Of a DNA stretch of 64,000 nucleotides, positions 32,166 through 44,620 are shown piece by piece. The stretch lies in the NCBI RefSeq assembly GCF_907165205.1, contig NC_058193.1, positions 3,596,001-3,660,000 of the forward strand. The letters run 5' to 3'. Under the pieces are notes generated by a model. It did not search any database and was not told the DNA's origin. It saw nothing but the letters and a program-made list of their open reading frames with translations. Source of the stretch: Coccinella septempunctata (Eukaryota; Arthropoda; Insecta; Coleoptera; Coccinellidae). The translations under genes were made by a program, and so were the position numbers. How positions within the stretch are numbered: the first letter of the stretch is position 1; each line of letters begins with the position of its first letter.

Positions 32166-32632
32166 TTTCGGTTTGAGAGGGGTTTTTTCCTTTTTTTCAA
32201 CTAGGAGATTTAGAAGTCAAGTATGATATGTATGAATATATATTTCTTTCATTTTTTATTCAGTTAGTTCTGTTGTGGATTCACTATCTGCTTGTAGCTT
32301 TTTTCTTGAATAAATAAATGAAACAATTGTGTATTGAACCCTCGTTCTCAATGATCATATACCTACCTATCGTGACTAGCTTTGGTAGATCTGTGATTGG
32401 CGTTATTGGCGGCCAGAGGATGCAGGAATTTGACAGTTTATCATTTTTCATTCATTGAAGACTGGCAAAGGGAAATGTATTGCGATTTTATTCATTAATC
32501 AAGGGGCTTAAGAATTTCTTAGTGTGTTGTTGTGTTGCAATCACCAGGTGAAAAAGTGGCTTGGAGTAGCCAAAGAAAGGAGCAAACACAAGAAGAAAAC
32601 AAGTTTCAGAATACAATTTTGGTGATAGAATA

Positions 32633-33840
32633 GAATAGAATAGAATACATTTATCGATCCTTCCAGACATTAATAAAAATGTATAAGACACGTCAAGACA
32701 ATTTCTGAAAAAAAATTAACATATTAAAGAACAAAAACAAAAGAAAAAAGAAATTTTTGATCTTAACATAACTTATCTTCTAAAAATTCTTCAACACTAT
32801 AATAGCACTTGTTGATCAAAAGTAATTTGATCTGACTTTCAAATTGCTTGTCAGTCATACTCTTAAATTTTTTATTTAAGTGATTATAGAGCTTGGTGCC
32901 AATGAACATTGGTGATGAAGTGAACTTTGTGGTTCTGTGCATTGGAATGCATAGTACATCATCATTTCTAGTATTATATGCATGAAAATCAGTACACCTG
33001 TTCAAAAGGTGGATACTTTGTCGGATATAAATCAAAGTATTCAAAATGAAAATAGATGGCAAAGTCAAAATCTTGTACTGTTTGAAAATCGGCTTACAGG
33101 AATCTTGAGGTTTCAATTTGAAAATCATTCGTAGGATTTTTTTCTGGGTGATAAACACACGACCACTGACCGTTGACGACCCCCACAAAACCACATTATA
33201 ACAAAGATGACTACAAACCATACCATAGTAAATTCGAAGCAGGGCATCTGTCTGAAAAGTGTTCTTGAGTCGGGATTTTGCATAATAGGACTTATTAAGT
33301 TTTTTACAAAGATGGTCTATGTGATGTTCCCATCTCAGATTACTATCAAGAAATAGTCCCAGAAATTTAACACAGTCTGTAGACTGTAATTCCTCTCCTT
33401 GGTAGTTTAAGGTGAGTGGTACTTCATTATGGCGAATTTGGAATCTGATAATTTCAGTCTTAGCCATGTTGGGAATGAGTGTATTTTTACGACACCAATT
33501 CGTGAATGCTTGAACAATGTACTCGCAGATTTCACGAAGCTCGTCAGCACTGCAAGCCTTAACTGCAACGGAAATATCATCCGCGAATAAGATCAATATA
33601 TAAGCAACAATATATTCTGGTAAATCATTTATGAATAGTAGAAAAAGAAGCGGTCCCAGGACTGAGCCCTGAGGGACGCCAAGATCAGTGACATATTCCT
33701 GTGACTCGGAATCATCTATTCGTACAAAAATCCTACGTTTCGACAGGTAGGACCTTATCCAATCAAGGAACACACCCCTAAAACCCATTTGGTACATTTT
33801 ATCAATTATGAATTGATGCTGGTAAAGATTGTGAAATTTT
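32633..33840 (-). mobile_element. 5'-truncated CR1/Jockey-group element with TATTC tail
   Basis: Minus-strand LINE lacking the endonuclease and first RT motifs. Its 3' end carries a tandem pentanucleotide tail (TATTC)n at 32633-32651, and its 3' UTR contains GGATCGATAAATG, related to the 4.8-kb element. Confidence 0.8.
32763..33830 (-). pseudogene. Reverse transcriptase C-terminal half
   Basis: About 350 codons, open frame. It begins just upstream of YQMGFRGVFLDWIRSYL, then motif B GVPQGSVLGPLLFLLFINDL, motif C LFADD, thumb and C-terminal segments (FNYNTRNDD-like FHAYNTRNDDVL, KCYYSVEEFLEDKL). Motif A and the endonuclease are missing, so it is a dead 5' truncation despite lacking stops. It is a sister of the 4.9-7.9 kb ORF2. 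Confidence 0.85.
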
Positions 33841-34584
33841 AGATTGAGTTCTCAATTTTATATACTTGGTTTGCATTATATGTTTTTTGATATAAATCGA
33901 TTATTATTCCATCATTCAATGGGAATTGGAATTTCTGTTAAGACAAGGAATATATGGCTAGATATAGCTATATCTTTTTGGTTGAGGCCTGGAAAAACAT
34001 TGGATATTTGGTGGACATCAGCGATCCAGGAAACGCCAAGAATATGTCCATTTTGTTACAATTTATGTTCAAAATGATTTCATATTGGACCAAATATGGA
34101 GATCCATTGGATATATGTATTGCATGATTCGAACATACTTTGGGCATCCATCGAATGTCCTTGTGTTTATTGAGACGGAACAAATTATAGAGAAGTTTTG
34201 CATACTGAACTTTTCGTTTTCTTCGAATGGATGAATAAATAATAAGTGAAGTCTGATGTTGTTTCGAACGTATATATATATATATATATATTATATGTAG
34301 TTCCTTAATTAGAACACATTAAGAAAAACTGTTCGAAGTTGTCTAGTGTGGAGTATTGAATCAAGACTTTAGCCAACTACTGAATGGAAATACATCAAAG
34401 ATTATATATTTTGGTAATGTAGGGTCAATTTTGAGGTACGAAATTGTTTTAAGGGGAGAGAACTGCAAAATTACGTCACTATTTGTAATCCAGAAACGAA
34501 AAACCTCTTGGAAATATGCATAATTGAGATTCTTGTAGAGGCAAATTCAGAAGCATTGTCATATTGAACATATTTGTTTGTATA
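33841..34584. other. Unassigned sequence with a TA microsatellite
   Basis: (TA)n at 34271-34292. Nothing else recognised. Confidence 0.5.
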
Positions 34585-35296
34585 TACAGGGTATACCAAG
34601 TTCGAGGGCCTCCAGACGTTTCTGGAGAACTGGACCTATTTGAAATCTGAAAATTTGGATTATGATATTTTTCGACATTATCTACTGAGCTAAAATATTC
34701 TTGAAGCCTAAGCACTTTCAGTTGTACAAGGATTGAAAGTAATTTTTTCCGAAAAAATTTTTTTATTTTTTCTTTCCTGATATGAATATTCAATTCTGAA
34801 TTTATTTCTGTTCGAATCGTTGCATTTGTCCAAACGGTTTTCAAAATATTGTGGAAAAACTGGAAAAAAAGAGATATGCGTATTCAGTATTATGTTCGAT
34901 ATTCCTATTCTAAATATCTTGAGCACAAACCGTTTTCAAATTTTTGAAGGCTAAGAAGGTAGGAATATTGTTCACTTTCCGAATTTCGAAAAACTTGCCA
35001 CAGGGTGTTCCAAATGTTGTGTCAAAAATGGGGATAAAGATTTTCCCATAACTTTCGTTTTTCAAAAAATTAGAACCCTAGTTTTTTATGATTGCGTTTG
35101 GGTCTGCGAAGAAAAATAATTATAGTGTTCTTACATGTTAGTGCTCCTACAATGAATAATTCCTGCGTTATTCAGGATTTTTTGAATTTATGTCGTACGT
35201 AAGTATAATTAATATGTATATGAATTATTTCATATACATGGTAAATGTAACCGAGTTATATGTAGAACCTGTCGAACTTTTAACGAGAAGTATTAT

Positions 35297-36245
35297 TACT
35301 TTTCATAACTGAGAAGATCATTCGAAGATATGTTTCAAACTTTTCAAGTTTTGGAAGTGTAAGAGAACCTAGAGTATACAGAAGAAGGTTTGTTGATTGG
35401 ATAGAAAATGAAATTAATGTATCAACTTATTTCGAAGCAAATGAGAATTCTTCTATTCGATGTGCAGAACACAAAATCAATTTGTGCAAAGTTTAGTAAA
35501 TCGAAGTCTGAAAAAGCACAAAATGCGTGACCTTAAATATAAGAAAAAAAATATAAAAAGATTAAAGTTCTGTAGAAGAATAAAACAGAAAATTGAAAAT
35601 GATGAAATTTTTTTGACAAGAATCATTAGGACAGACGAAGCGAAGTTCAATCAGGGTGTCTTCAATAAGAAAAATTCTCATATTTGGAAAAGTGAGAATC
35701 CCCATTAAAAGAGACAGAGAAAATTTTAGACAAAATTTAATTTGAATGTGTTTGTGCTTTTGATGGATAATGAAGTGCGCTATTATATCTATGAAGAAAA
35801 TCTGAACGCAGAAATTTTTTTTGAAATTCTCATAACTTTTGTTTCTGATTTCTTAGATGAATTCCAATTGAGTAAGTCGAGTACCGCATACTACCAATTG
35901 GATGGAGCTCCAGCATACAGTTCGCTGGAGGTTTCTGAAGAACTCAATAAAATTTTGGACGGCGTTCCTCATTCTCTTGGCCCCCAAGATCTCCTGACCT
36001 TACACCACTGGACTTTTATTTATGGGGTACAATAAAAAATAAGGTGTATGAAACACCCATTCGGAACAAAGGAAATTTCATAGGTCGTATTGAGATTGCC
36101 TTCCGATCACTACAGGGTGAGGAAATCTGACGAGCAACTAACCGTGGTGTTTTGAGGCGTATACATAAGTGTCTAGAAGGAAATGGCCATCATTTTCAAA
36201 ATATCATCTGGAATTTTTCTCTTATTCATTCAAATTATGTATTTT
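35297..36245 (+). pseudogene. Mariner-type DDE transposase, decayed
   Basis: Pieces in several frames: N-terminal ITEKIIRRYV and FSSFGSVREPRV, then TRIIRTDEAKF (first Asp), HIWKSENPH, YQLDGAPAYSS (second Asp), and after a frameshift near 35985 RSPDLTPLDFYLWG (third Asp), ending HKCLEGNGHHF near 36195. These are the conserved blocks of insect mariner-superfamily transposases. Several stops and frameshifts mean it is inactive. Confidence 0.75.
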
Positions 36246-36621
36246 GAGTTTTTTTTTTCAAATCAATGAATTCAGAAAAGAGGTTCGTCACTTGTGGATT
36301 ATTGAGAAAATTTATCTTCCGTGACCACAGATTATTGATATAAAACAGATATTATCAATTTTACTCTACGTACGACATAAAATCTGGAAATTATTCATTT
36401 TTAGAGCATTGACATTTATTTTTCTTCGTAGAATTCAACGCAATTATAAAAAAAGAGGGTTCTAATTTGAAAGACGAAAGTTATGAGCAAATCTTGATCC
36501 CAATTTTTGAAACAGCAATTGGAACACTCTGTGGCAAGTTTTTCGAAATTCAGGAAATGTGCAATATTGCCACATTCTTCGACTTCAAAAATATGAAAAC
36601 GGTTTGTACTCAAGATATTGA

Positions 36622-37073
36622 GGGCCGGTACTTTCACGTGCGAATAAATAAATTTATTCGATAGATAAATCTTATTCATAGAATAAGTAAAAATGCTGTC
36701 TTTTCAGTTTCAGATGGTGATATTCATCGAATAAATCTGTCATTGAAACATAATAATAAGAGTTTATTTGTCATAGATCGAATATTGGTACGTCATTATT
36801 GGTTGAATATTTTAAATTCTTGATGTATGGTTATTCTTTTTGTGATTTTCACGAAATATTTGCTTTCTAGTTGGAATTATGACAATTTCTACAATGCGAT
36901 GTCTTATTTTACATTAATCAGTGAAAAGTAGTATACCGTGCTTTCATAGAATTATTTTTCGTCAAATAATTTCATTTAAAAGCACCGAAATAAGGTATCC
37001 TTCAGATAGGAAATTATTTGACAGATACTTATTGACAGTGAATAAAATTTATTCGAAGGTGAAAGTACCGGGC
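36622..37073. mobile_element. MITE nested in the right inverted repeat
   Basis: Ends AGGGCCGGTACTTTCAC and GTGAAAGTACCGGGCCT, inverted, with a second inner block CGAATAAAT/ATTTATTCG. The uninterrupted left arm of the host element shows the empty site. About 450 bp, non-coding. Confidence 0.7.
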
Positions 37074-37479
37074 CTTAAAATAGGAATATCGAACATAATA
37101 CTGAAAACGCATATCTTTTTTTTTCAGTTTTTTCTCAATATTATGAAGACCATTTGGACGAATGCAACGATTTGAACAGAAATATTTTCAAAATTGAATA
37201 CTCTATCATATAAGAAACGAAAAATTTTTTTTTCCAAAATTTATTTCGATTCCCTGTATAACTTAAATTGCTGACGCTTCAAGAATATTTCAGCTCAGTA
37301 GATAATGTAGAACAATATCATAATCCAAATTTTCAGATTTCAAATAGGTCCAGGTCTCCAGAAATTTCTAATAGGCCCTCGAACTTGTATATGATAGTAG
37401 GATATTTGGTTTTAAGTATAGGAATATGTTCATCGCTTGTGGTGATCATTATTATAACACAACTTATTTTTCCACATCA

Positions 37480-37720
37480 TAGATTAACTATGATGATCCA
37501 TATTATGCATGGGTGATAATGTTTAATAGATTACCAAATGGTGTCAAGGGATGTTACGATGTGAATGAATTCAAGAAATCCATTAGGAAATTGTTGATTC
37601 ACTTGGAATATTATTCATGTTGTTTGTCACTAACTAGACGTTATCTCATTTTCTTATTATTATATGTAGAATCTGAAATGAATGAGTCTATTGTAATTAT
37701 TATTATTATTATGAATTCAC
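37480..37720 (+). pseudogene. CR1/Jockey-group 3' end remnant
   Basis: Encodes a C-terminal scrap (MFNRLPNGVKGCYDVNEFKK, LLIHLEYYSCC) resembling the ends of the 4.9- and 32.8-kb RTs, then a short UTR and an ATTATTATTATTATG tail. 5'-truncated. Confidence 0.65.
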
Positions 37721-37724
37721 AATA

Positions 37725-39200
37725 GATCTTAAGGTCAAGGTGCTTGTGAGGTTGGATGACCTTTCGCCCCTCCTCTAATCTAGTTATTATTATATCAGAT
37801 CAATACTTAGTAGATTAAAAACCTCCATCATGATGCGAGACGTGTAACTCACCAGTCAGCATCAGCCATGTTGTCAAAAAATGCCAACTATGCGAAACCC
37901 AAAGAGGACTACACACCGTCAACAAAACATTTGCCGTCTACTTTGAGTAAAATTCGGTAAAATACCATATGTGAAAGTGTCCCGATTTCCTTTAGAGGTA
38001 TCCGCAAAAATGAAAATCTTAATGAGTTTCTTCCGAAATGTTGCATATATCCAAATATTTCAGTGTAACTCTTCTTCCATATAGATTTGTTTTTATTGAT
38101 TTATCGTCTCCAAATATTGCCATTCCAAAAGTTTCATTTTATTGTCCTTGTCTTTATAGGAGTACTCTTTTTAGTTACCTTAATCTCTTTGAATATTCGG
38201 ACTTTCTGCTTTCGGAGTGATGGATAGAAGACTGGTTTACATATGTTCATCTGAAATGACGTGATTTTTTATGGAACTTTTTTCTTCATATACTTCATCA
38301 CGAATTGTACCATTTTGCTTGAATTTGGGCTCACATCATGGTATACTTTTTATGAATTGGAAGTGATGATTTGGAGAAATTTTATTGATGGAATGCTGAA
38401 CTGAATCAATATCAGTGGAAGCCCAGTATTTCCTAGAATTCATATCCTTTCATTCATTCACTTGTGCTTCGAACAAAGGATAGCGAACAGCGTTTGATAA
38501 AGTATTAACTCTATCGTCAAACTTTCAATACCATTCTGTAGAAAACATTCGCATGAGCGGATGAGTTATGCAGTCCGTGTTTGTACGAGGATTTTACTGC
38601 GAATTGTTCGATGAATGGATAAACTAATGAAAAAGCTGAAATTTTGTTCAGCTGATGCTCGCTTTCATTCACGGCATGTCATTTTTTCGAACTGAACCTT
38701 CGTCCAGGTGACCTCCAATTGAAGTAAATCGGTATCACCGCTTTTTGGGAAATTTATATTTTTCAAGCAATTCTAACGACAGATGAGCATTTGAAAAATA
38801 GGATTCAGACGTAACAATTGAAGAGCCAAATTCGAAAATTTCAAAATTTTAAAATAATTCTGGTGATTTATCCGTGGTGTGATAGCGTTGTTCTATTGTA
38901 TTGATTAATACAAGAGATAAATTGTGAAGAGAATTGGGAAATTGTTTTCTCAGTAAGTATTTCCACACAAAATATATGCTTTCATTTCCATAGATAAAAA
39001 TGAAACTACAAGTTTACTGAAATTTTCCGAAAGAATTCATCAAAAAAAAGATGAACAGACCGGACAAACAACGCAGTGAAGCAGAAAGGACCTCTCAATA
39101 GTATGTTTGGCGATAATTTTAGGAAACGCTTCGTGGTATCTATGAGAAGATCTATCCAGCTGAAGACCTGCCCGTAACATTCAGGCAAATTAATATGATA
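37725..39200. other. Unassigned intergenic sequence
   Basis: No gene, RNA or clear repeat recognised. Confidence 0.4.
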
Positions 39201-39204
39201 GGAA

Positions 39205-39450
39205 TTTTGTACCCATTTTGTGCCAATTTATGCTGTAGAAAAAAAAATGTTGCCCGTATATTTACCGAGATATTCCGATGGGTCTCCAACTTGACGCTGC
39301 GACCCGTCCATGAAATTTCGACGAATGATAATGATAATGATTTCGTGCTTATTTTGTGAGAATTTGTGCCGTAAAAAAATTTCGTGCCCGAATATTTTCC
39401 GAGTTTCTCCATTATTCCGATTGGTCTTCAACTTGACGCTGAGGCTCGTC
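39205..39450. repeat. Two diverged tandem copies of a 110-120-bp unit
   Basis: Both contain TTTTGTG, AATTT(A/G)TGC(T/C)GTA, a CGTGCCCG/TTGCCCG block, CCGATGGGTCTCCAACTTGACG (first copy) or CCGATTGGTCTTCAACTTGACG (second copy) shortened, and GCTG/CTGAG with CTCGTC. Origin unknown. Confidence 0.5.
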
Positions 39451-39541
39451 TAGTTGGAGGCTCACCTATCGGAAAAGTCGGAATATCTCGGAAATTATCA
39501 TTAATTATTTCATTATTATCATCATATTTACCGGTCAAAAT

Positions 39542-39660
39542 TACAGAAGTTTGCCGATAACATAGAAGAGATGGAGTTGCACAATGCACAAGTGGAACTT
39601 GAAATTGGAAAACTTAATGAAATTCCGAATCGGACAACAAATGAGGAGTTGCATGCTTAA
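39542..39660 (+). pseudogene. Short charged, coiled-coil-like coding tail
   Basis: Frame reads KFADNIEEMELHNAQVELEI then GKLNEIPNRTTNEELHA and TAA at 39658. It resembles the coiled-coil C-terminus of Myb/SANT-like proteins of PIF/Harbinger elements, but the match is weak. AATAAA follows at about 39680. Confidence 0.3.
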
Positions 39661-39814
39661 AGAATGTAAAAATTGATGTCAATAAAACACACAATAAAAT
39701 GTGTCAATTATTACTTGACTTCGGAAAAAATTTTTTAATACATTAATAAAATATACACATATTTTATTACGCTTCGTTTACTCTAACAACCACTGAAAAT
39801 ATCCATTCCCACTC

Positions 39815-40075
39815 CCACTACCAATCTCTGAAGCAAAATCAATTAAAAATGAAATAAACGATTTGCTCCTGCGTAAATTCTTGCACTAATTTGTCAGGAG
39901 CAAATTAACTAGAAAAAATTGTTGCCTGACAATGAACTGAAAATAAATAACGTTGAAATTATAATTTTATGTTGTAACGTTTCGGAGTCTATATCGGACG
40001 AAAAATCTATTTTCGAAAATCTTCTGAATTGTGGCTTTTGTTTGACATTAATTGAAAATTAATGACTAGAAAATT
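39815..40075 (-). repeat. Solo PLE pseudo-LTR
   Basis: Close match to the 16.43-16.73 kb repeat. The hammerhead retains GAAAC (39979-39983, complement) and one arm of stem II, but CTGATGA is deleted. No PLE coding sequence adjoins. Confidence 0.75.
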
Positions 40076-40434
40076 AGGCTCACAATTATATTGAAACTAT
40101 GAACTTACCAACTTTGTCTATAATGAGTGCTGATGATATATAAAAAAATTGCAAATAAGGTTTCACATTAAATTAAGAAGACTTTATACCACCGGACTTT
40201 CTCGACATTTGTATAAGGCGTAAAGGGAAAAAAACTAACAGAATGTGGGGTGTTGACAAAACACTTGACTGATAAGTAGAGGTTACGAATATTACAAGTT
40301 AATAGTATAAAAGATGGCAGCACTTAACGAACGTCTTTTTTCAATTTCACCAGGAAACGAATTGTAGCCCATGGCGAGAGAGAGTATTTGTTCTTCTTTG
40401 TTCTTTCCGTTTCTGTCCCTATCTCTGGGTAGTA

Positions 40435-40560
40435 CTACAACCCTTGGTGGGTCTTGGCTGCGTTAACAATTTGCCTCCATCGGTCCCGGTCCATCATGGC
40501 TTCCCTCCAGTCATCTACCTGCATAGTCTGCATGTCCTTCAAGATGTTGTCCTTCAATAT
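40435..40560 (-). pseudogene. RTE-type non-LTR element, C-terminal scrap
   Basis: Minus strand: KDMQTMQVDDWREAMMDRDR, then WRQIVNAAKTHQGL and TAG. This ending (DW..A.DR..WR..V..AK...GL) is typical of RTE-like reverse transcriptases of arthropods. Everything upstream is missing. Confidence 0.6.
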
Positions 40561-41380
40561 AATATATATTATTTAGTTTGGCTTATTGATTTGGCTGTAA
40601 AGGCATTATTTTCGACGATTAAATTCGGATATCTTTGAATTGCTTTTTATGGTTTCTGGACATAATTATTTTTTGGATACCAACCTCATCTTCGATTTCT
40701 GGACCAACTTTGAATGTTAACACCAACGATCCATTGACGAGCTTCCCAAGATTCAGGAATATTTCACTGAAAATCATATTGGTACAAAACAGGACGACCA
40801 ATCGAGCCCTACCTACATCGTACCAAAAATATTTCAAATAGCAAAATCAAGAGGTGGCATTCGCTCCAAGTTAAGTCGTTCCACATGATATTTTTTTCTC
40901 ATTGCCATTTTTCAACTTCAACATACTTCCAATTTTTCTTAAAATTAAATCTTTCCATTATCTGAATTTTTCATAATCTTCCTTCAAATTCTGTTACATA
41001 AATTTTCCATTCTGTTGCATACGATTTCAATTTGAAAATTCTGGCAATGATGAGAGAAGTCTTCGTGCAGTCATTCTTCAAAATTTGTAACTAACTTTTG
41101 ACATTTGAGTACTTGTAACCATATTGAAATTACGATGCAAAACTTACCTAGTTTTGTAGATTGTTGATTCACATTGATATATTGGTAAATTTAAATTGTG
41201 TTGTAATAAACCAATTGACGAAGCATTTTTTTTTTTACTTTTGCCACATAGCAATCTATGGGGTAAGGTACCCTGACCTGACCCGGACTGAGCCAGAATT
41301 TTAATATAGTCACTTCTATTAGTTTTAGGAAATTTAGACTTAACTAATCTTAATTGCGAATAGGTAAATTTGACTTGAAC
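40561..41380. other. Unassigned intergenic sequence
   Basis: Nothing recognised. A poly-T run lies near 41228. Confidence 0.4.
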
Positions 41381-41382
41381 GT

Positions 41383-41424
41383 GGCAGGCTCCAATAGAGC
41401 TTGATCATTTTGATATCTGAGATA
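41383..41424 (+). repeat. R4-type 3' end fragment, left half
   Basis: GGCTCCAATAGAGCTTGATC then TTTTGATATCTGAGATA align with 2057-2094 of the first R4 element. It continues at 45448 after a TA-flanked insertion. Confidence 0.75.
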
Positions 41425-41510
41425 CCCAGCAAACCAACATGTTACATGCATTAGGGTGCTGCATATCATAAACAGAACATTTGAAACACAACTTTGGATT
41501 TATAAATAAA

Positions 41511-41858
41511 CTAGCTGACCCGGCAAACGTTGTTTTGCCATATAAATAATTTCCTAATGATTAAATTACTAAAATGGCTATTAAAAAATAAGGGTTGATC
41601 GTAGAAGGGTGAAAATTGAGGATTGTATGTATTTTTGTATGTTGTATCATAAAAAAATAGAAATCAAAAATTTTGTCTGAAAAATACAAAAAAAAATTTA
41701 GGGGTGGACTACCCCTAACATTTAGGGGGATGAAAAATAGATGTTGGCCGATTCTCATAGATACCGGATGAGCACAAAAAATTTCATCAAAATCGGTCAA
41801 GCCGTTTGGGAGGAGTATGGTAACGTAAACTATGACACGAGAATTTTATATATTAGAT
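41511..41858 (+). repeat. Interspersed repeat with CTAGCTGACCCGGCAAACG start
   Basis: Begins CTAGCTGACCCGGCAAACG and ends TTTTATATATTAGAT. Includes ATTTCATCAAAATCGGTCAA and CCGTTTGGGAGGAGTATGG. From memory this is a very abundant arthropod repeat type of unsettled class. Non-coding. Confidence 0.6.
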
Positions 41859-42457
41859 ATACATAACGTTCTCATTCGGAATAATACCTATCAAATCTTA
41901 TATAATGATTGAAAAACTATTTGAGACAAACATACAACTTCCAGTAAATATTCAGGCTCTTCTAGCCTCCGAGAACAAAAACGTCTACGATATCTTGGTA
42001 GAACACATTATTAAAAATTCTTATTAATATAAAACACCTAGTGTCAAAATTTTTAGTGTGTGGCTGAAGAACTATGTTCAGTGCCAACTAAGAGGAAAAA
42101 AAACCTTATATAATATTTATGCATCATATACATTAATCATTTATTATGTTTTTCATGAAAAGTATATGGTATACTTTGATGAACTCGAGTTTCATAACCT
42201 CAATTATCGACATTCGGGGGAAAAAGAAGGGTTGTGTGATTATGTTGAATAAAATAACAATTATGGCAAATTTATTATGTTTATTCGAAATACTAACCGA
42301 CATCCATGTTCTACCTACATCCGCAGTATCCATTCATGGAAATAATATGGATAACCATATTATTTGCAAGGATGGTAAGCCTGGTTGTCTATAATTTATT
42401 ATACTGTATCATAGACTAATAAGTAACTTTTCTTTTTGTTTGGTGTATCGGCATCGG

Positions 42458-42900
42458 TCATTTATTTATTTATTTATTTATTTGAACAGGAACCTCTACA
42501 GGAAATCCCAATTACAGAGGTTCACAAAAATTAAATCTTAAATTATACATTTGTATATGTGGCTCAACAAAATAAAGTATCTATCAAACACAAAAGCACC
42601 CAGAAAAAAATGACAACAAATGAACCAAAATGTATCAATTTAAATTACATATTATTATTCTGTACATATGCCATCACTGCTCTCTTATAAACTTGTACAC
42701 TCACATCAAATATATCAATTCTGCTCAAGTGCCAATTACAAAAACGCATCACCCTCAGAAAAACTGAATGATATCGCACATTTGTTCTGGCCTTAGGAAG
42801 TAGTCTATGTACTGACTGTATCCATTTGTAGATTCATTCATCCGAGGCACAATATTGTGTTTTGAGTCTTATTTGGTTTCCGCATTGGTAAAGAATCAAT
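42458..42900 (-). repeat. Probable non-LTR 3' UTR with AAAT tail
   Basis: (TTTA)n at 42458-42484 then GAACAGGAACCTCTACAGG. On the minus strand this is a UTR ending CCTGTTC plus (AAAT)n. Further sequence to about 42900 is non-coding. Confidence 0.45.
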
Positions 42901-43181
42901 TTTAATTTCATATAGTTAATATGGCGCACTTGTATGAATTAGTCACATGTCTCCGTAGCTCAATACATTGGAGAGACCACTCAGGAACACAAGACGTTGA
43001 AAAGTAAGCAGGTTCGTGCCCGGAATGAAAAGGAATTTTAGGTCGGAGCAGGTGACAACCACGGATCGTAGACATATGTATACTTCATTCAAATTTATTT
43101 TAGCAGTCGGTTGGCCATGAAATAATTTTCTCAAGTTTTTGTAACTAGAACGGAATAAGGTTGGCACTCATGAAATGTCGT

Positions 43182-43223
43182 TAATGTCATAACGCCGTTG
43201 GTGGCAACGGCGTTATGACATTA
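43182..43223. repeat. Perfect 19-bp hairpin with 4-nt loop
   Basis: TAATGTCATAACGCCGTTG at 43182-43200, loop GTGG, then the exact complement to 43223. A small second hairpin TTAGTTGTGGAACTAA follows directly. Confidence 0.8.
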
Positions 43224-43619
43224 TTAGTTGTGGAACTAATATCAATTTTTATTACGAAAATGCCGAAAGTGATTGAAAAAAGAGACAGGGTTTCAGGAAG
43301 TGCTATTTAGAATTCAGGTCCGCTCATTCAAATAGTTATACCCTGATATTCTTAAATCCACAATACGTCAGACGGTAGCGAACATATTCAATGTGAGAGA
43401 ATTTATATAATGTTTCATCTGAATCTGAACGACTTATATTTCAGCTGAATATTTCCACAATCAGAAAGATTGTGAATGAGGATGACAAAGAATTTCCTTC
43501 TATTGGGATACCCAATAAAAAAGTGGTGGCATTTGAGAATTTTATGTTTGAGTGAATTTTCGTTTTCTACAGGATTTTCGATAAATGTCATCGTAGAATA
43601 AGTTCCCCGAAATGGATTT

Positions 43620-43697
43620 TTCTATTTTTTATTTGACTTGTCCTATGCAATGTAAATGTCTTAAGGTACCAATAAATACCTAATTATTATTATTACA
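43620..43697 (+). repeat. CR1/Jockey-group 3' UTR fragment
   Basis: GACTTGTCCTATGCAATG and CCAATAAATACC then ATTATTATTATT match the 3' end of the 4.8-kb element (GACTTGTCCTATACATACC). 5'-truncated. Confidence 0.65.
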
Positions 43698-44094
43698 TCA
43701 ACGTTTTAAGATGAATAGCCACAAATACGCGCAAGTTGCCCTGTTACTTGTTTATTCATGTGAAAATTTTGTGCAAAGGTGAAGTTCATCTTAACTTGAA
43801 ACTTCCTTCAATTCTTTTTACTTATATTGATGCAAGATGATGTTTGTTGAAGAATTCAACATTCTTGTAATTATCTGTTAATTCCATCGGGAGATACCCA
43901 TTTCCAACCACTGCATCATATGCATTTCATCTTCGGGTTAATATTTTTGAAATCTACAAATGATGTAAGCCAAAGAAGATAAAGATCATTAACTCTCCTC
44001 AAGCTAGTGTATATTATGATATTATACTGATCTCTTGTATTTTCCATGTAAATAACTGGATTTGGTATGCCTTCAATCAGTTTGTATAAACTTC

Positions 44095-44240
44095 AATTAT
44101 ATTCGTCACATATTTTCCGAAGAGATTCGACATTGTGATAAAATACGTAGTTACAGAAACTTTTACGTAGAACGGGCAACATAGCGTTGATTTAAAACCC
44201 AAAAATGTTTTGACAAGCTTCATAACCCCACATTTTCGTA
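44095..44240. repeat. Second copy of the 22.6-kb dispersed repeat
   Basis: Aligned to 22555-22732 through ACATTGTGATAAAATA and CCACATTTTCG. Confidence 0.5.
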
Positions 44241-44620
44241 CTATACAGAGTGAAATGTGTCAAATTTCCATGGACAACCGACCTTCTAAAATAAAAGTGA
44301 ATGAAGTATAGGTTACTAAAGAAGTCTCACGTATAAATACATACCGACTACAATCAGGTACCAGAATAAATTATCGTTTTGATATAGTTTTTGCCCAAAA
44401 TAAGTACGTATTTCACACGTATTACACACTTTCTCTATGGTATTTCATCAAATATGGCGATCTACTGAATTTTGGATGTCTGTAATTTTTTTAGCAGATG
44501 TACCAGAGCTATAATCTTTTTCACATAGCATGTGATGTAAGGTACATGTGTGTACCAAACATGTACATAATAGGTATTGCAGTTTCGTTACATTATACGT
44601 AGCGAAAGGCGTACATAATA

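Larger units (their letters stand above)
34587..37398. mobile_element. Tc1/mariner-type transposon with terminal inverted repeats of about 500 bp
   Basis: Left end TA-CAGGGTATACC. Inverted repeats run from 34587 to about 35130 and from about 36430 to 37398, the right arm interrupted by a MITE. Shared blocks include AAGTTCGAGGGCC, ATTATGTTCGATATTCC and ATAACTTTCGT. The right tip is degenerate. A decayed transposase sits between. Confidence 0.75.

Noticed and set aside
32310..32420. Certain Gypsy LTR end and primer-binding site
   Set aside because: AATAAA and a TGGCGGCC stretch are suggestive, but no matching second LTR exists in the window.
39979..40010. Functional hammerhead in the solo pseudo-LTR
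   Set aside because: Box 1 is deleted; only GAAAC and one stem arm remain.
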